From the NCBI GenBank assembly GCA_051001995.1, contig JBPCMT010000057.1:1-16942 (forward strand): a stretch of 16,942 nucleotides of DNA, in the 5' to 3' direction. Shown here in pieces: positions 1 to 6,659 of this stretch (position 1 is its first letter; each line of letters opens with the position of its first letter). Made by a program: the position numbers and the translations under genes. The notes under the pieces were generated by a model that was given only the letters and a program-made list of their open reading frames with translations, was not told the DNA's origin and ran no database searches. This DNA comes from CAWEHQ01 sp051001995. Its GTDB lineage: Bacteria > Actinomycetota > Thermoleophilia > Solirubrobacterales > Thermoleophilaceae.

Positions 1-54
1 GGTTGCGGAACTCGTGGACACCGACTACGAAATGGCCGGGGTCGGGCGGGGAAG
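1..54. other. Unassigned edge sequence
   Basis: These bases lie downstream of the minus-strand tRNA-Ala. I see no RNA fold, terminator hairpin or recognisable coding signal, and the stretch is too short to say whether a gene from outside the window ends here. Confidence 0.3.
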
Positions 55-127
55 TGGAGCTGACGGGACTCGAACCCGTGGCCTCAACACTGCCAGTGTC
101 GCGCTCTTCCAGCTGAGCTACAGCCCC
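55..127 (-). tRNA. tRNA-Ala (anticodon GGC)
   Basis: Read on the minus strand, 73 nt fold into a full cloverleaf. The acceptor stem is GGGGCTG with CAGCTCC, followed by discriminator A. The D stem is GCTC/GAGC with an 8-nt loop. The anticodon stem CGACA/TGTTG holds loop CTGGCAG, so the anticodon is GGC, which reads the alanine codon GCC. The variable loop has 5 nt and the T arm is ACGGG-TTCGAGT-CCCGT. The third acceptor pair is G-T (G3:U70), the classical alanine identity element, which independently supports the assignment. The 3' CCA is not encoded: the bases after the discriminator read CTT on the tRNA strand, so CCA must be added by nucleotidyltransferase. GCC is expected to be a heavily used Ala codon in a genome this GC-rich. 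Confidence 0.97.
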
Positions 128-389
128 AGCGAACTCGTACCGCGAAGCTGAATTGATAGCAGCACGCTGGTGGTTTCGCCGGGGCCTTAACCGTAGCCAG
201 ATCGCTCGCCTATCCGTGACCAAAGCGGCCGGAAGGAGGTAAGAGCGATCAAGCGCGGCGCAGTAGACGCCGACCAAGTCGATTCCCTGGTGCTGTAGGT
301 CGTTGTCACGTAGCCCTGCGGCGAGTACCAAGTGCTCTGCAAGCCGATCTTGATGAGCACACAATGCGTATGCACCGGCGATCCGGACC
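128..389. other. Intergenic spacer between GST-like gene and tRNA-Ala
   Basis: The spacer is about 260 bp and visibly less GC-rich than the flanking genes. It must contain the promoter of the minus-strand tRNA; a TATCAAT-like stretch about 25-30 nt upstream of the tRNA on that strand is a weak candidate -10. It also holds a perfect anti-Shine-Dalgarno complement, AAGGAGGT at 233-240 on the plus strand, with no ATG, GTG or TTG at a suitable distance. An 8-bp inverted repeat, GATCGCTC (200-207) and GAGCGATC (243-250), is present. A minus-strand reading frame from GTG at 375 to TAA at 187 (62 residues) is open but resembles nothing I know, so I do not call it a gene. Confidence 0.4.
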
Positions 390-1148
390 CTACTTCGAGC
401 GTACCGGCGGGATGGCGCTCTCGGCGAGCCACTGCCGAGGGAAAGCCGGCCTCGCGCGCCCTGGGAACACCGGCACCACCCGCCGCGCCATCTCCCCGCA
501 GGGCCGACTCTCGATCGCCGGCCGCAGGTCGTCCAACGTCGTCAGCAGCCGGACGCTTGTCCCGATTTGGAAGTCGGCGGCGTTCGGGTCGCGACCGCCC
601 AGGACGCCCTCCTCGATCCAGCTGTCCACGCGCTCGAGCATCTCCGGCAGCGTGGCCAGATCTGCGCGGATCGTCGCGTCCGTGGCGTTGTTGAAGCGCG
701 CTGCTCCCCAGATGATCGGCGGCGCCGTCTTGAGCGCTAGCCCGAGCGGCACGCCGAGCCGGGCGCCCTCGGCGTAGCTCGCGAGCGCCGAGGGGTCGCG
801 CCGCAGGGCCCACCAGACGAGCCGGCGCGGCACCGGCTGGAGCACCTCGTCGCCCCAGCGCTCGGCGTCCTCGACGGCGCGCCGCTGGGCCGGCTCGGAC
901 GGCAACAGCGGCGGGTGCGGCCGCGCCTCCTCCAGCGCCCGCGCGATCGCCCGTGAACCCTGGACGCGGCGCCCATCCCACATCAGCGCGGGCACCGTCG
1001 CCCGGGGAAAGCGAAGCGCCCGCAGGACGGGCTTCGCCACCATCGGGATCAGGTCGACGCGTCGGTGAGACACGCCCTTGTGCTCCAGCGTCAGACGAGC
1101 CGCGAGCGACGGGTGCGACCCGGGAATGACGAAGAGCCGGACGCTCAT
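390..1148 (-). CDS. Glutathione S-transferase N-terminal (thioredoxin-fold) domain protein
   Basis: The product has 252 residues. Residues 3-80 carry a GST N-terminal thioredoxin fold: strand LFVIPGSHPS, helix with LEHKG near 21-25, the cis-proline strand TVPAL with Pro53, and the GSRAI turn near 64-68 where GSTs usually have E/S-S-x-x-I and bind the gamma-glutamyl group. The remainder is mostly helical, as in the alpha-helical C-terminal domain, but its sequence is not diagnostic. Substrate and thiol cofactor cannot be read from the sequence. Many actinobacteria use mycothiol rather than glutathione, so the family name should not be taken as proof of glutathione use. The ATG at 1148 is chosen because the domain begins at once and a TAGGAT -10 box ends 7 nt before it (leaderless). 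The same frame stays open further upstream but would run into the lipid-kinase gene. The upstream lipid-kinase gene ends 46 nt away on the same strand, so co-transcription is also possible. Confidence 0.85.
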   Translation of the reverse strand: MSVRLFVIPGSHPSLAARLTLEHKGVSHRRVDLIPMVAKPVLRALRFPRATVPALMWDGRRVQGSRAIARALEEARPHPPLLPSEPAQRRAVEDAERWGDEVLQPVPRRLVWWALRRDPSALASYAEGARLGVPLGLALKTAPPIIWGAARFNNATDATIRADLATLPEMLERVDSWIEEGVLGGRDPNAADFQIGTSVRLLTTLDDLRPAIESRPCGEMARRVVPVFPGRARPAFPRQWLAESAIPPVRSK

Positions 1149-1155
1149 GGCGCCG

Positions 1156-1161
1156 ATCCTA
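1156..1161 (-). promoter_or_regulatory. Leaderless -10 box for the GST-like gene (TAGGAT)
   Basis: On the minus strand TAGGAT is followed by 7 nt (CGGCGCC) and then the ATG at 1148. It matches the actinobacterial TAnnnT -10 consensus at the spacing where transcription would begin on the start codon. No -35 hexamer is evident. It would give the gene its own promoter in addition to readthrough from the lipid kinase. Confidence 0.55.
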
Positions 1162-1194
1162 AGCGCCCCGGCGCGAGGACGCCGAGGCAGCCCC

Positions 1195-2166
1195 CTACGC
1201 CGCCACGGCCAGCGTGCGCGGCGCGGTGCCGTAGCGGACGACGTCGAGCTCGCCCACGTACTCGCCGTCGACCTCCACGGGCAGCGGCTGCCCGTCGACC
1301 GACCTGACCTCCGCGCCCGCGACGCCGGCGAATCCGCGAACCCGGCGGTGGCCGAGCACCCGGGCCGGATTCCCCGACACGAGCCCGGCAATGACCGTCG
1401 ACACCTCCCGCCTCGAGAGACGCTTCAGCAGAGCGAGCGAGATCGTGCCGGTCCCGAGCCCCTCGGATCCGCAGACCCGGATCGCCCGCCGGCCGAGGTA
1501 GGTGAGCGGATCCGAGTTCTGCGCGACCACGGTCACGCCGTCGACCTCCTCGCCCCCGACGGCCAGCCGCACGTGCGGCGGCGCCACGATGTAGCGGCCG
1601 TTCATCGTCGACAGCGCGGTGTAGGCCAGGTAGGGGGATCCGAGTCGTGACTTCAGGCCCGGACGCCGGTCGACGTGGCGGTTCAGGCTTGCGCTCACCC
1701 CAACCCCGGAGGCGAATGTGAAGTAGCGGTCGTTCATCACCCCGAGGTCGACTCGCCTCGGGCGCAGGTCGCCCGCCAGCACCAGCAGCCTGGCGGCCGC
1801 CTCCACCGGCTCGGCGGGTACTCCCAGCGTGCGCGCGAACACGTTGGTACGCCCGCCGGGCAGGCATCCGAGCGGCGTTGCGCCGCCGGCCAGGCCGTTC
1901 GCAACCTCGTTGACCGTGCCGTCGCCACCGAACGCGACCACGAGGGCATAGCCGTCGCGATCGCCGGCCCGGGCAAGCTCCGCGGCCTCCCCCGCCGCGC
2001 CGGTCTCGACGACGTCCACGCGGTAGCCGAGGTCCAGCACCGTCACCGCGAGCTGCGTCCGCTCGGCGGAGACGCCGGTGGCGCTCGGGTTGACGATCAG
2101 CAGAAGGGGGCGGCGGTCGCGACGCGGGAGCTCGGCGCGCCGCCCGACGGGCTCATCGAGGGTCAC
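1195..2166 (-). CDS. Diacylglycerol kinase catalytic-domain lipid kinase (YegS/DgkB/BmrU type)
   Basis: The product has 323 residues, the usual size for soluble YegS/DgkB-type lipid kinases. It has the nucleotide-binding signatures of the family in order: NPSATG at 26-31, GGDGTVNEVANG at 80-91 and the P-G-G-x-T-N-x-F-A-R loop at 103-112. The C-terminal beta-sandwich ends in SVDGQPLPVEVDGEYVG (289-305), where the family has its typical D-G-E strand. These enzymes phosphorylate diacylglycerol or related lipid alcohols with ATP and make phosphatidate at the inner membrane face, recycling lipid into phospholipid synthesis. cdsA and pgsA, which use phosphatidate, lie less than 2.5 kb away. The GTG start at 2166 is supported by a TACCCT box 8 nt upstream. 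It diverges from the PAP2-like gene and leads into the GST-like gene. The exact lipid substrate is not determined. Confidence 0.94.
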   Translation of the reverse strand: MTLDEPVGRRAELPRRDRRPLLLIVNPSATGVSAERTQLAVTVLDLGYRVDVVETGAAGEAAELARAGDRDGYALVVAFGGDGTVNEVANGLAGGATPLGCLPGGRTNVFARTLGVPAEPVEAAARLLVLAGDLRPRRVDLGVMNDRYFTFASGVGVSASLNRHVDRRPGLKSRLGSPYLAYTALSTMNGRYIVAPPHVRLAVGGEEVDGVTVVAQNSDPLTYLGRRAIRVCGSEGLGTGTISLALLKRLSRREVSTVIAGLVSGNPARVLGHRRVRGFAGVAGAEVRSVDGQPLPVEVDGEYVGELDVVRYGTAPRTLAVAA

Positions 2167-2174
2167 GGAAGCGG

Positions 2175-2180
2175 AGGGTA
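2175..2180 (-). promoter_or_regulatory. Leaderless -10 box for the lipid kinase (TACCCT)
   Basis: On the minus strand TACCCT is followed by CCGCTTCC (8 nt) and the GTG start at 2166. There is no Shine-Dalgarno sequence in the gap, so leaderless translation is the simplest reading. No clear -35 element is seen. Confidence 0.5.
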
Positions 2181-2194
2181 CGGGGTCGCGTGGG

Positions 2195-2263
2195 CTCCCG
2201 GGCCCCGCAGCTCCCGGGCGTGCGATTCGTCAGGGCGCCCGACTAGGCATTCGCCTCCCGGGC
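2195..2263. repeat. Three copies of CTCCCGGGC in a divergent promoter region
   Basis: Perfect copies of the 9-mer lie at 2195-2203, 2211-2219 and 2255-2263, between the start of the lipid kinase (minus) and the PAP2-like gene (plus). Each holds the palindrome CCCGGG. The third sits just before a plus-strand TACCCT (2267-2272) that could be a -10 box. They may be operator half-sites, but short GC palindromes are common in such DNA and the spacings (16 and 44 bp) are not helically regular. Confidence 0.3.
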
Positions 2264-2356
2264 CACTACCCTGGATGGTCGACGAGGGGGTCGAGCCGCG
2301 CGGCGGCTGACCGCAAGCGCCGACTCGGTGCCACGGATGCCGTGGCGCCACCAAAC

Positions 2357-3817
2357 ATGGATCTCGTACGCGACAAGCGAGGGGGACTCGACAGCGCCGC
2401 GACCCGCGGCGCGGCGGTCGATGGTCCCCTCGCGCGGATTCGACACGCGACGAGCCACGTACCCTGGTTACCGACCCTCGGCGGGCGCGCCGCGCCGCCC
2501 TCCGACGCTCCGCCGCCGGGCGACTCGAAGCCCACCGGGCGCGTAACGGCTTTCCTGAGCCGGCGCCCGTACCTCGCGCCCGTGACGCTCGCGCTCGCGA
2601 TGGCGCTCGCGGCCGTCGTGGTCGCCGCGATCACCGACCTGCCGCTCCGCGACCCGGACGGGGTCTTCGGCGAGCGCATGCGGCTCATGCTCGGGACGGT
2701 CCTTGCGTTCGTCGCTGTGGACATCGTGCCGCGCGCGCTCGTCCGCGCCGGATGGCGGCCTCAGGACGTGTTGCGGTCGATCCGCACGGTGGCCCGCGAG
2801 CGCTACACGCGACGCCGCACCGTGCTCGCGATCACCGGCGTCCTCGCCTTCTACGTCACCTACGTGGCCTACCGGAACCTGAAGAGCTACCTGCCGATCC
2901 TCGCCGAGCAGGACCTCGACCGCTCGCTGCTCGACATCGAACGCTCGCTGCTCTTCGGAAACGACCCCGCCGAGCTGCTCCAAGGCGTCCTCGGCACCGG
3001 CGCCGTCGCCCACGTCCTCTCCTGGGTCTACCTCTTCTTCCTCGCCTTCGTGCCGATCTCGGTCGGCGTCGCCTCGATCTGGTCGCGGCGCTACGGGGCG
3101 GGCTTCTGGTACACGATGGCCCTCGGGCTGAACTGGACGCTCGGCGTCGCGAGCTACTACATCGTGCCCACGCTCGGGCCGATCTTCGTGTTCCCGGGCC
3201 TGTTCGACGCGCTGCCCGCGACGGGCGTCTCGGACCTCCAGGAGGTCCTGATCATCGAGCGGGCGCTCGTCACCTGGGACGCCGACGCAACCACGAGCGT
3301 CCAGAGCATCGCCGGCTTTGCGTCGCTGCACGTCTCGATCGTGTTCACCGCCGCGCTGATCGCACAGCTGCTACGGCTGCCGCGCCTGGTGACCGGGGCG
3401 CTCTGGGCGTTCCTCACGCTGACCGTGCTCGCGACGGTGTACTTCGGCTGGCACTACGTCGTCGACGACATCGCCGGTTTCATGATCGGCGGCGTCTCGG
3501 TGTACGTCGGCGCGCTCGCCACCGGCCAGCCGCTCCGGCGGCGCGCCTCACACGAACGCCAGGGCGACGTAGTAGCCGGCGACGACCGTGAACGCCACCG
3601 CGTCGATTCGATCGAGGATGCCGCCGTGGGGGCCGAAGGTGCGCCCCGTGTCCTTGACGCCCGCGTCGCGCTTGAAGAGCGACTCGAAGAGGTCGCCGGC
3701 GGGCGCGGCCACGGCGACGGCCAGCCCCACCAGCACCGCTTCGCCACCCTCAAGCGGCGCGTCGCTCAGCGTCATGAACAGCCACAGCGCGACGGTTCCG
3801 ACGACGATGCCCGCTAG
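2357..3817 (+). CDS. PAP2-superfamily integral membrane phosphatase / inositol-phosphotransferase-like protein
   Basis: The product has 486 residues from the ATG at 2357. After a polar N-terminus (1-70) come several hydrophobic segments, near 73-92, 110-123, 156-171, 218-240, 252-270, 327-338, 347-361 and 372-387. The phosphatase motifs are recognisable: ASLHVS at 322-327, replacing the usual PSGH and giving His325, and GWHYVVDD at 364-371, with His366 and Asp370 in the H-x3-D arrangement of the third PAP2 motif. The S-L-H form and the YRNLKSYLP segment (172-180) resemble the PAP2_3 group, which includes inositol-phosphorylceramide synthase relatives. The enzyme probably removes a phosphate from, or transfers a phospho-head group onto, a membrane lipid outside the bilayer. 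Beside cdsA and pgsA, a phosphatidylglycerol-phosphate phosphatase or phospholipid head-group role is plausible but inferred. Residues 398-486 are encoded opposite the 3' end of cdsA and look like antisense sequence rather than a domain. The start is uncertain: no Shine-Dalgarno is seen, and the frame is open back to 2078. Confidence 0.83.
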   Translation: MDLVRDKRGGLDSAATRGAAVDGPLARIRHATSHVPWLPTLGGRAAPPSDAPPPGDSKPTGRVTAFLSRRPYLAPVTLALAMALAAVVVAAITDLPLRDPDGVFGERMRLMLGTVLAFVAVDIVPRALVRAGWRPQDVLRSIRTVARERYTRRRTVLAITGVLAFYVTYVAYRNLKSYLPILAEQDLDRSLLDIERSLLFGNDPAELLQGVLGTGAVAHVLSWVYLFFLAFVPISVGVASIWSRRYGAGFWYTMALGLNWTLGVASYYIVPTLGPIFVFPGLFDALPATGVSDLQEVLIIERALVTWDADATTSVQSIAGFASLHVSIVFTAALIAQLLRLPRLVTGALWAFLTLTVLATVYFGWHYVVDDIAGFMIGGVSVYVGALATGQPLRRRASHERQGDVVAGDDRERHRVDSIEDAAVGAEGAPRVLDARVALEERLEEVAGGRGHGDGQPHQHRFATLKRRVAQRHEQPQRDGSDDDAR

Positions 3818-4408
3818 CAGGCCCTCCAACGTCTTTCGGGGCGAGAGGCGGGGAGCGATCTGACGACGCCCGACCGCCGCGCCCACGAGGTGCGCCGCGG
3901 TGTCGCCGAGGAACGTGCCCGCGAGTACGCCGACCACGAGCAGGTCTCCGTCGGGAAGGTCGCGAAGCAGCACACCGTGAGCGAGCCCCAGCCCGACCCA
4001 CGCCACGCCGAGGAGCGTGAAGGCGATCGAGCGCGCCGCGTCCGGCTCGCCGGCCCGAGCCAGGGCGAGCGCCGCGGGGACCGCCGCCAGGAAGACCGCC
4101 ATCATCGCCGGCACGCCGCCGTACAGCGCGGCGGGAGGCAGCGCCGCAGCCGCCGCCACGCCGGCCAGCCCCACGCGGGCGGTCGTCCCGGTGAGCCGGT
4201 AGAGCTCGAGCGCCGCGCCGGCAGCCAGGAGCGCGAGCGCGAGCGCGAGCACCAGACCGCCCTGGAGCACGATCAGCACCGCCGCCACTGCGGCCGGGAC
4301 GGCCACTAGAATGCGAGGGGCGAGGTCGTCGAGACGCCCGGCTTCCGTGGCCGCGCCTCGCTCGGGGGCGCGGTTTGGCCGTCGTCGTCGGGGGTAATTG
4401 GTGTCCAT
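3548..4408 (-). CDS. cdsA: Phosphatidate cytidylyltransferase (CDP-diacylglycerol synthase)
   Basis: The product has 286 residues, normal for CdsA. It converts phosphatidate and CTP to CDP-diacylglycerol and pyrophosphate, the branch point for all anionic phospholipids. The full family signature S-x-[hydrophobic]-K-R-x4-K-D...H-G-G-x-x-D-R-x-D is present at 243-269 (Ser243, Lys246-Arg247, Lys252-Asp253, His261-Gly-Gly263, Asp266-Arg267, Asp269). Upstream are the conserved FLGDTAAH (167-173) and SPRKTLEG (189-196) stretches that help bind CDP and metal. About seven or eight hydrophobic helices follow an Arg-rich cytoplasmic N-terminus (residues 1-30). It diverges from pgsA, which uses its product, across a 96-bp gap, and converges with the PAP2-like gene, which overlaps its last 270 bp. 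No Shine-Dalgarno or TAnnnT box is evident at the ATG, so the exact start is slightly uncertain. Confidence 0.97.
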   Translation of the reverse strand: MDTNYPRRRRPNRAPERGAATEAGRLDDLAPRILVAVPAAVAAVLIVLQGGLVLALALALLAAGAALELYRLTGTTARVGLAGVAAAAALPPAALYGGVPAMMAVFLAAVPAALALARAGEPDAARSIAFTLLGVAWVGLGLAHGVLLRDLPDGDLLVVGVLAGTFLGDTAAHLVGAAVGRRQIAPRLSPRKTLEGLLAGIVVGTVALWLFMTLSDAPLEGGEAVLVGLAVAVAAPAGDLFESLFKRDAGVKDTGRTFGPHGGILDRIDAVAFTVVAGYYVALAFV

Positions 4409-4493
4409 ACGTGTCGAGAGCCCGCTAGTCGTCGTCAGGCGCCGGCCGGCGCAAGCTCACGGCGGCGAACCTCGCGGATCCGCCCGCCGACTC

Positions 4494-4501
4494 AAAAGGA
4501 G
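4494..4501 (+). promoter_or_regulatory. Shine-Dalgarno that fixes the pgsA GTG start (AAAAGGAG)
   Basis: AAAAGGAG ends 3 nt before the GTG at 4505. The spacing is short but the match is strong, and the resulting N-terminus MNLPNALTISR is the canonical beginning of PgsA proteins. This marks pgsA as a leadered message, unlike several neighbours. Confidence 0.7.
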
Positions 4502-4504
4502 CCC

Positions 4505-5086
4505 GTGAACCTCCCCAACGCTCTCACGATCAGCCGCCTCGTGCTCGCACCGGTCGTCGTCCTGCTGCTGGTCGTGGACGCCGACGGGTCGATGCCGGTG
4601 GCAATCCTGTTCGGGCTTGCTGCCGCCACCGACAGCCTCGACGGTCATCTGGCGCGCTCGCGGGGCTCGGTGACCCGCTTCGGGACCCTCGTCGATCCCG
4701 TCGCCGACAAGCTGCTCATCCTGCCGGTGCTGTTCGCGCTCGTGTTGCTGGATCGCCTGGTGCTGTGGGCCGCACTCGTGATCCTCGCGCGCGAGCTTGC
4801 CGTGAGCGGCCTACGCATGGTCGCCCACCGTCAGGGGACCATCATCGCCGCCAGCCCGTTCGGGAAGCTGAAGATGGGGGCACAGGTCGCGACGGCCACG
4901 CTCCTGATCGCGGTTCCCGACCCGAGCGCGGCGTGGGTGCTGACGCTGGTCTACGCGACGGTCCTCGTGACGGTGGTCTCCGGGATCGAGTACTTCCTGA
5001 ACTACCGGCGCGCCGATCTGGCCGACCCGGCGCCTTCGGCGCGGCCGGCGACCCTCGAAGCGGCTCCGCAGCGCAGCACCAACTAG
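4505..5086 (+). CDS. pgsA: CDP-diacylglycerol--glycerol-3-phosphate 3-phosphatidyltransferase
   Basis: The product has 193 residues, the size of bacterial PgsA. It makes phosphatidylglycerol phosphate from CDP-diacylglycerol and glycerol 3-phosphate at the inner membrane. The complete CDP-alcohol phosphotransferase motif D-x2-D-G-x2-A-R-x8-G-x3-D-x3-D is present: Asp43, Asp46-Gly47, Ala50-Arg51, Gly60, Asp64 and Asp68. These aspartates bind the two metal ions and the CDP moiety. Several hydrophobic helices follow, and the C-terminal 25 residues are polar. The N-terminus MNLPNALTISRLVLAP matches PgsA rather than cardiolipin synthase or PI-phosphate synthase relatives. A sister activity within the superfamily cannot be fully excluded from sequence alone. 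The start is GTG with a strong Shine-Dalgarno. It is divergent to cdsA, and a mannosyltransferase-like gene begins 22 nt downstream on the same strand, so the two are probably one transcript. Confidence 0.95.
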   Translation: MNLPNALTISRLVLAPVVVLLLVVDADGSMPVAILFGLAAATDSLDGHLARSRGSVTRFGTLVDPVADKLLILPVLFALVLLDRLVLWAALVILARELAVSGLRMVAHRQGTIIAASPFGKLKMGAQVATATLLIAVPDPSAAWVLTLVYATVLVTVVSGIEYFLNYRRADLADPAPSARPATLEAAPQRSTN

Positions 5087-5108
5087 CGCGGCCGCGAACA
5101 GTCATCTG

Positions 5109-6554
5109 ATGGCGGCAGACAGCCGGCGCGAGAGCTTCCGACACGCTCGCCTGCCCGGGCTCGCGCGCTCGACCTCGACGGCGCGGCCGGCGACCGATTC
5201 GCCCGGGTCGGCGCCCGACCCTCGGGCGGCGTCCGCGCCGCGATCGCGGGCGCGCCCCAGCCGCGCCGTCCGGGGCTCCGTCCCTCGCGAACGGCGCGAC
5301 GTCGTCATCCGCGCCGCGCTCGCGGCGTCCATGCTCGCCGCGCTCGTGCTCGTGGTGAGCGCGGCGTCCGGCTCCACCTTCCTCGTGCCCGCAGGACACA
5401 GCGAGCTGCCCGGCTGGTTGTCCGGCCCACTTCCGAACCTTGGCCTGGACCTCCCGAGAGGGGCGGAGGTGGCTCTCATCGTGGTGATGGGCATCGCCTG
5501 GGCGGCGGTCGTCGCGGTGGGGCCGTCGCTGCGGCGCCCGACGGTCGCCGCGATCATCGGCCTCCACATCGTGCTGCTGCTGGGCCCGCCGCTGCTCTCG
5601 ACCGACGTCTTCGGCTACGTCGCCTTCGGGCGGCTCGGCGCGGTCCACGGGCTCGACCCCTACAGCCACGCCGTCGACTCGATCCCGTTGGACCCGGTCA
5701 ACACCTACCTGTCCGAGGTCTGGCCGACGGACCTCAAGAGCCCGTACGGCCCGCTCTTCCTGCTCGCGACCTACGCGTTCGTGCCCTTTGGGATCCCTGT
5801 CGCGCTGTGGGGGCTCAAGCTGCTCGCGACGGCCGCCGCGCTCGGCTGCATCGCACTCGTCGCGCGGTCGGCGCGCCGGCTCCGGCTCGACCCCGTCCGC
5901 TCCGCCGCCTTCGTTGGGCTCAATCCGCTGTGGCTCATCTGGGTTGTTGGAGGCGCGCACAACGACCTGCCGATGATGCTGCTGGCGCTCGGCGGCGTCG
6001 CCCTCCTAGTGGCGGGGAGCGAGCGGGCCAGCGGGGCGTTGTTCGCGGGCGCGATCGCGGTCAAGGCGACGGCCGGACTGATCGCGATCTTCGCGCTCGC
6101 CGGCGCGCGGCGCGCGGGGCGGCTCGTGCTCGGTGGCGCCGCGGCCTCGCTCGTGCTCGTCGGGCTGTTCCTCGCCGTGTTCGGCTTCGAGCTCTTCCTG
6201 TACCCCGGAACGCTCGCCCAGCAGGGAGAGCATGTCTCGCGCTACAACGTGCCGCGGCATCTCGTCTATCTCCTGGGCGGCGACGAGGTGACCTCGGCCG
6301 TCAAGCTCGTGGTCGCCGCCTCCTTCGCGGCGGTGACGGTCGGCCTGCTCGTGGCCGTGCGCCGCGGCGTCGACTGGATCACCGCGGCGGCCTGGGCCAC
6401 GATCGCGTTCCTCGTCACGTCGACATCGCTTCACACCTGGTACGTGGCGGCGCTGCTCCCGCTCGTCGCGCTGAGCCCGAGCCGGCGGCTGCGCGCGGCG
6501 ACCGTCGCCACGACGGCGCTGCTGCTGGTCGTGCAGCTGGTCCCGCCGGACTGA
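5109..6554 (+). CDS. GT-C membrane glycosyltransferase, MptB-like polyprenol-phosphate-mannose-dependent alpha-1,6-mannosyltransferase
   Basis: The product has 481 residues. A disordered Arg/Ser/Ala/Pro-rich N-terminus (1-62) precedes about ten to twelve hydrophobic helices. Features typical of the MptA/MptB (DUF2029-related) GT-C group are STDVFGYVAFGR (164-175) with an acidic residue after the first helices, GLDPYSH (181-187), SPYGPL (211-216), GGAHNDLPMM (281-290) and LHTWYV (441-446). Such enzymes take mannose or another sugar from a polyprenyl-phosphate donor on the outer face of the membrane and extend lipid-linked glycans such as the mannan core of lipomannan. Donor and acceptor here are inferred. 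The gene lies 22 nt after pgsA and so is probably co-transcribed with phosphatidylglycerol synthesis. The ATG at 5109 is the only good start before the first helix, although no Shine-Dalgarno is obvious. The gene converges with the LPFTG phosphoesterase across 105 bp in which I see no strong terminator. Confidence 0.85.
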   Translation: MAADSRRESFRHARLPGLARSTSTARPATDSPGSAPDPRAASAPRSRARPSRAVRGSVPRERRDVVIRAALAASMLAALVLVVSAASGSTFLVPAGHSELPGWLSGPLPNLGLDLPRGAEVALIVVMGIAWAAVVAVGPSLRRPTVAAIIGLHIVLLLGPPLLSTDVFGYVAFGRLGAVHGLDPYSHAVDSIPLDPVNTYLSEVWPTDLKSPYGPLFLLATYAFVPFGIPVALWGLKLLATAAALGCIALVARSARRLRLDPVRSAAFVGLNPLWLIWVVGGAHNDLPMMLLALGGVALLVAGSERASGALFAGAIAVKATAGLIAIFALAGARRAGRLVLGGAAASLVLVGLFLAVFGFELFLYPGTLAQQGEHVSRYNVPRHLVYLLGGDEVTSAVKLVVAASFAAVTVGLLVAVRRGVDWITAAAWATIAFLVTSTSLHTWYVAALLPLVALSPSRRLRAATVATTALLLVVQLVPPD

Positions 6555-6659
6555 TGGCTGCAAAGCTTCGCCTGGCGATGCCATCGACCCTCGCCGTGCA
6601 GAGCACTTGCTCGGCCCTGCGTCCGTGCCGGGCTCGCTTTTCGCTCGTCAGCTGAGTGA

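Noticed and set aside
187..375. 62-codon minus-strand open frame after the GST-like gene
   Set aside because: It has no ribosome site or -10 box that I can see, no recognisable motif and unusual composition. It is kept only as a note in the spacer entry.
2078..2356. Upstream extension of the PAP2-like protein to ATG 2078
   Set aside because: It would overlap the 5' end of the divergent lipid kinase and the promoter region, and it encodes Gly/Arg/Ser-rich sequence without a domain.
6555..6659. Bidirectional terminator between the mannosyltransferase and phosphoesterase genes
   Set aside because: The two genes converge here, but I could not find a convincing inverted repeat followed by a T-run.
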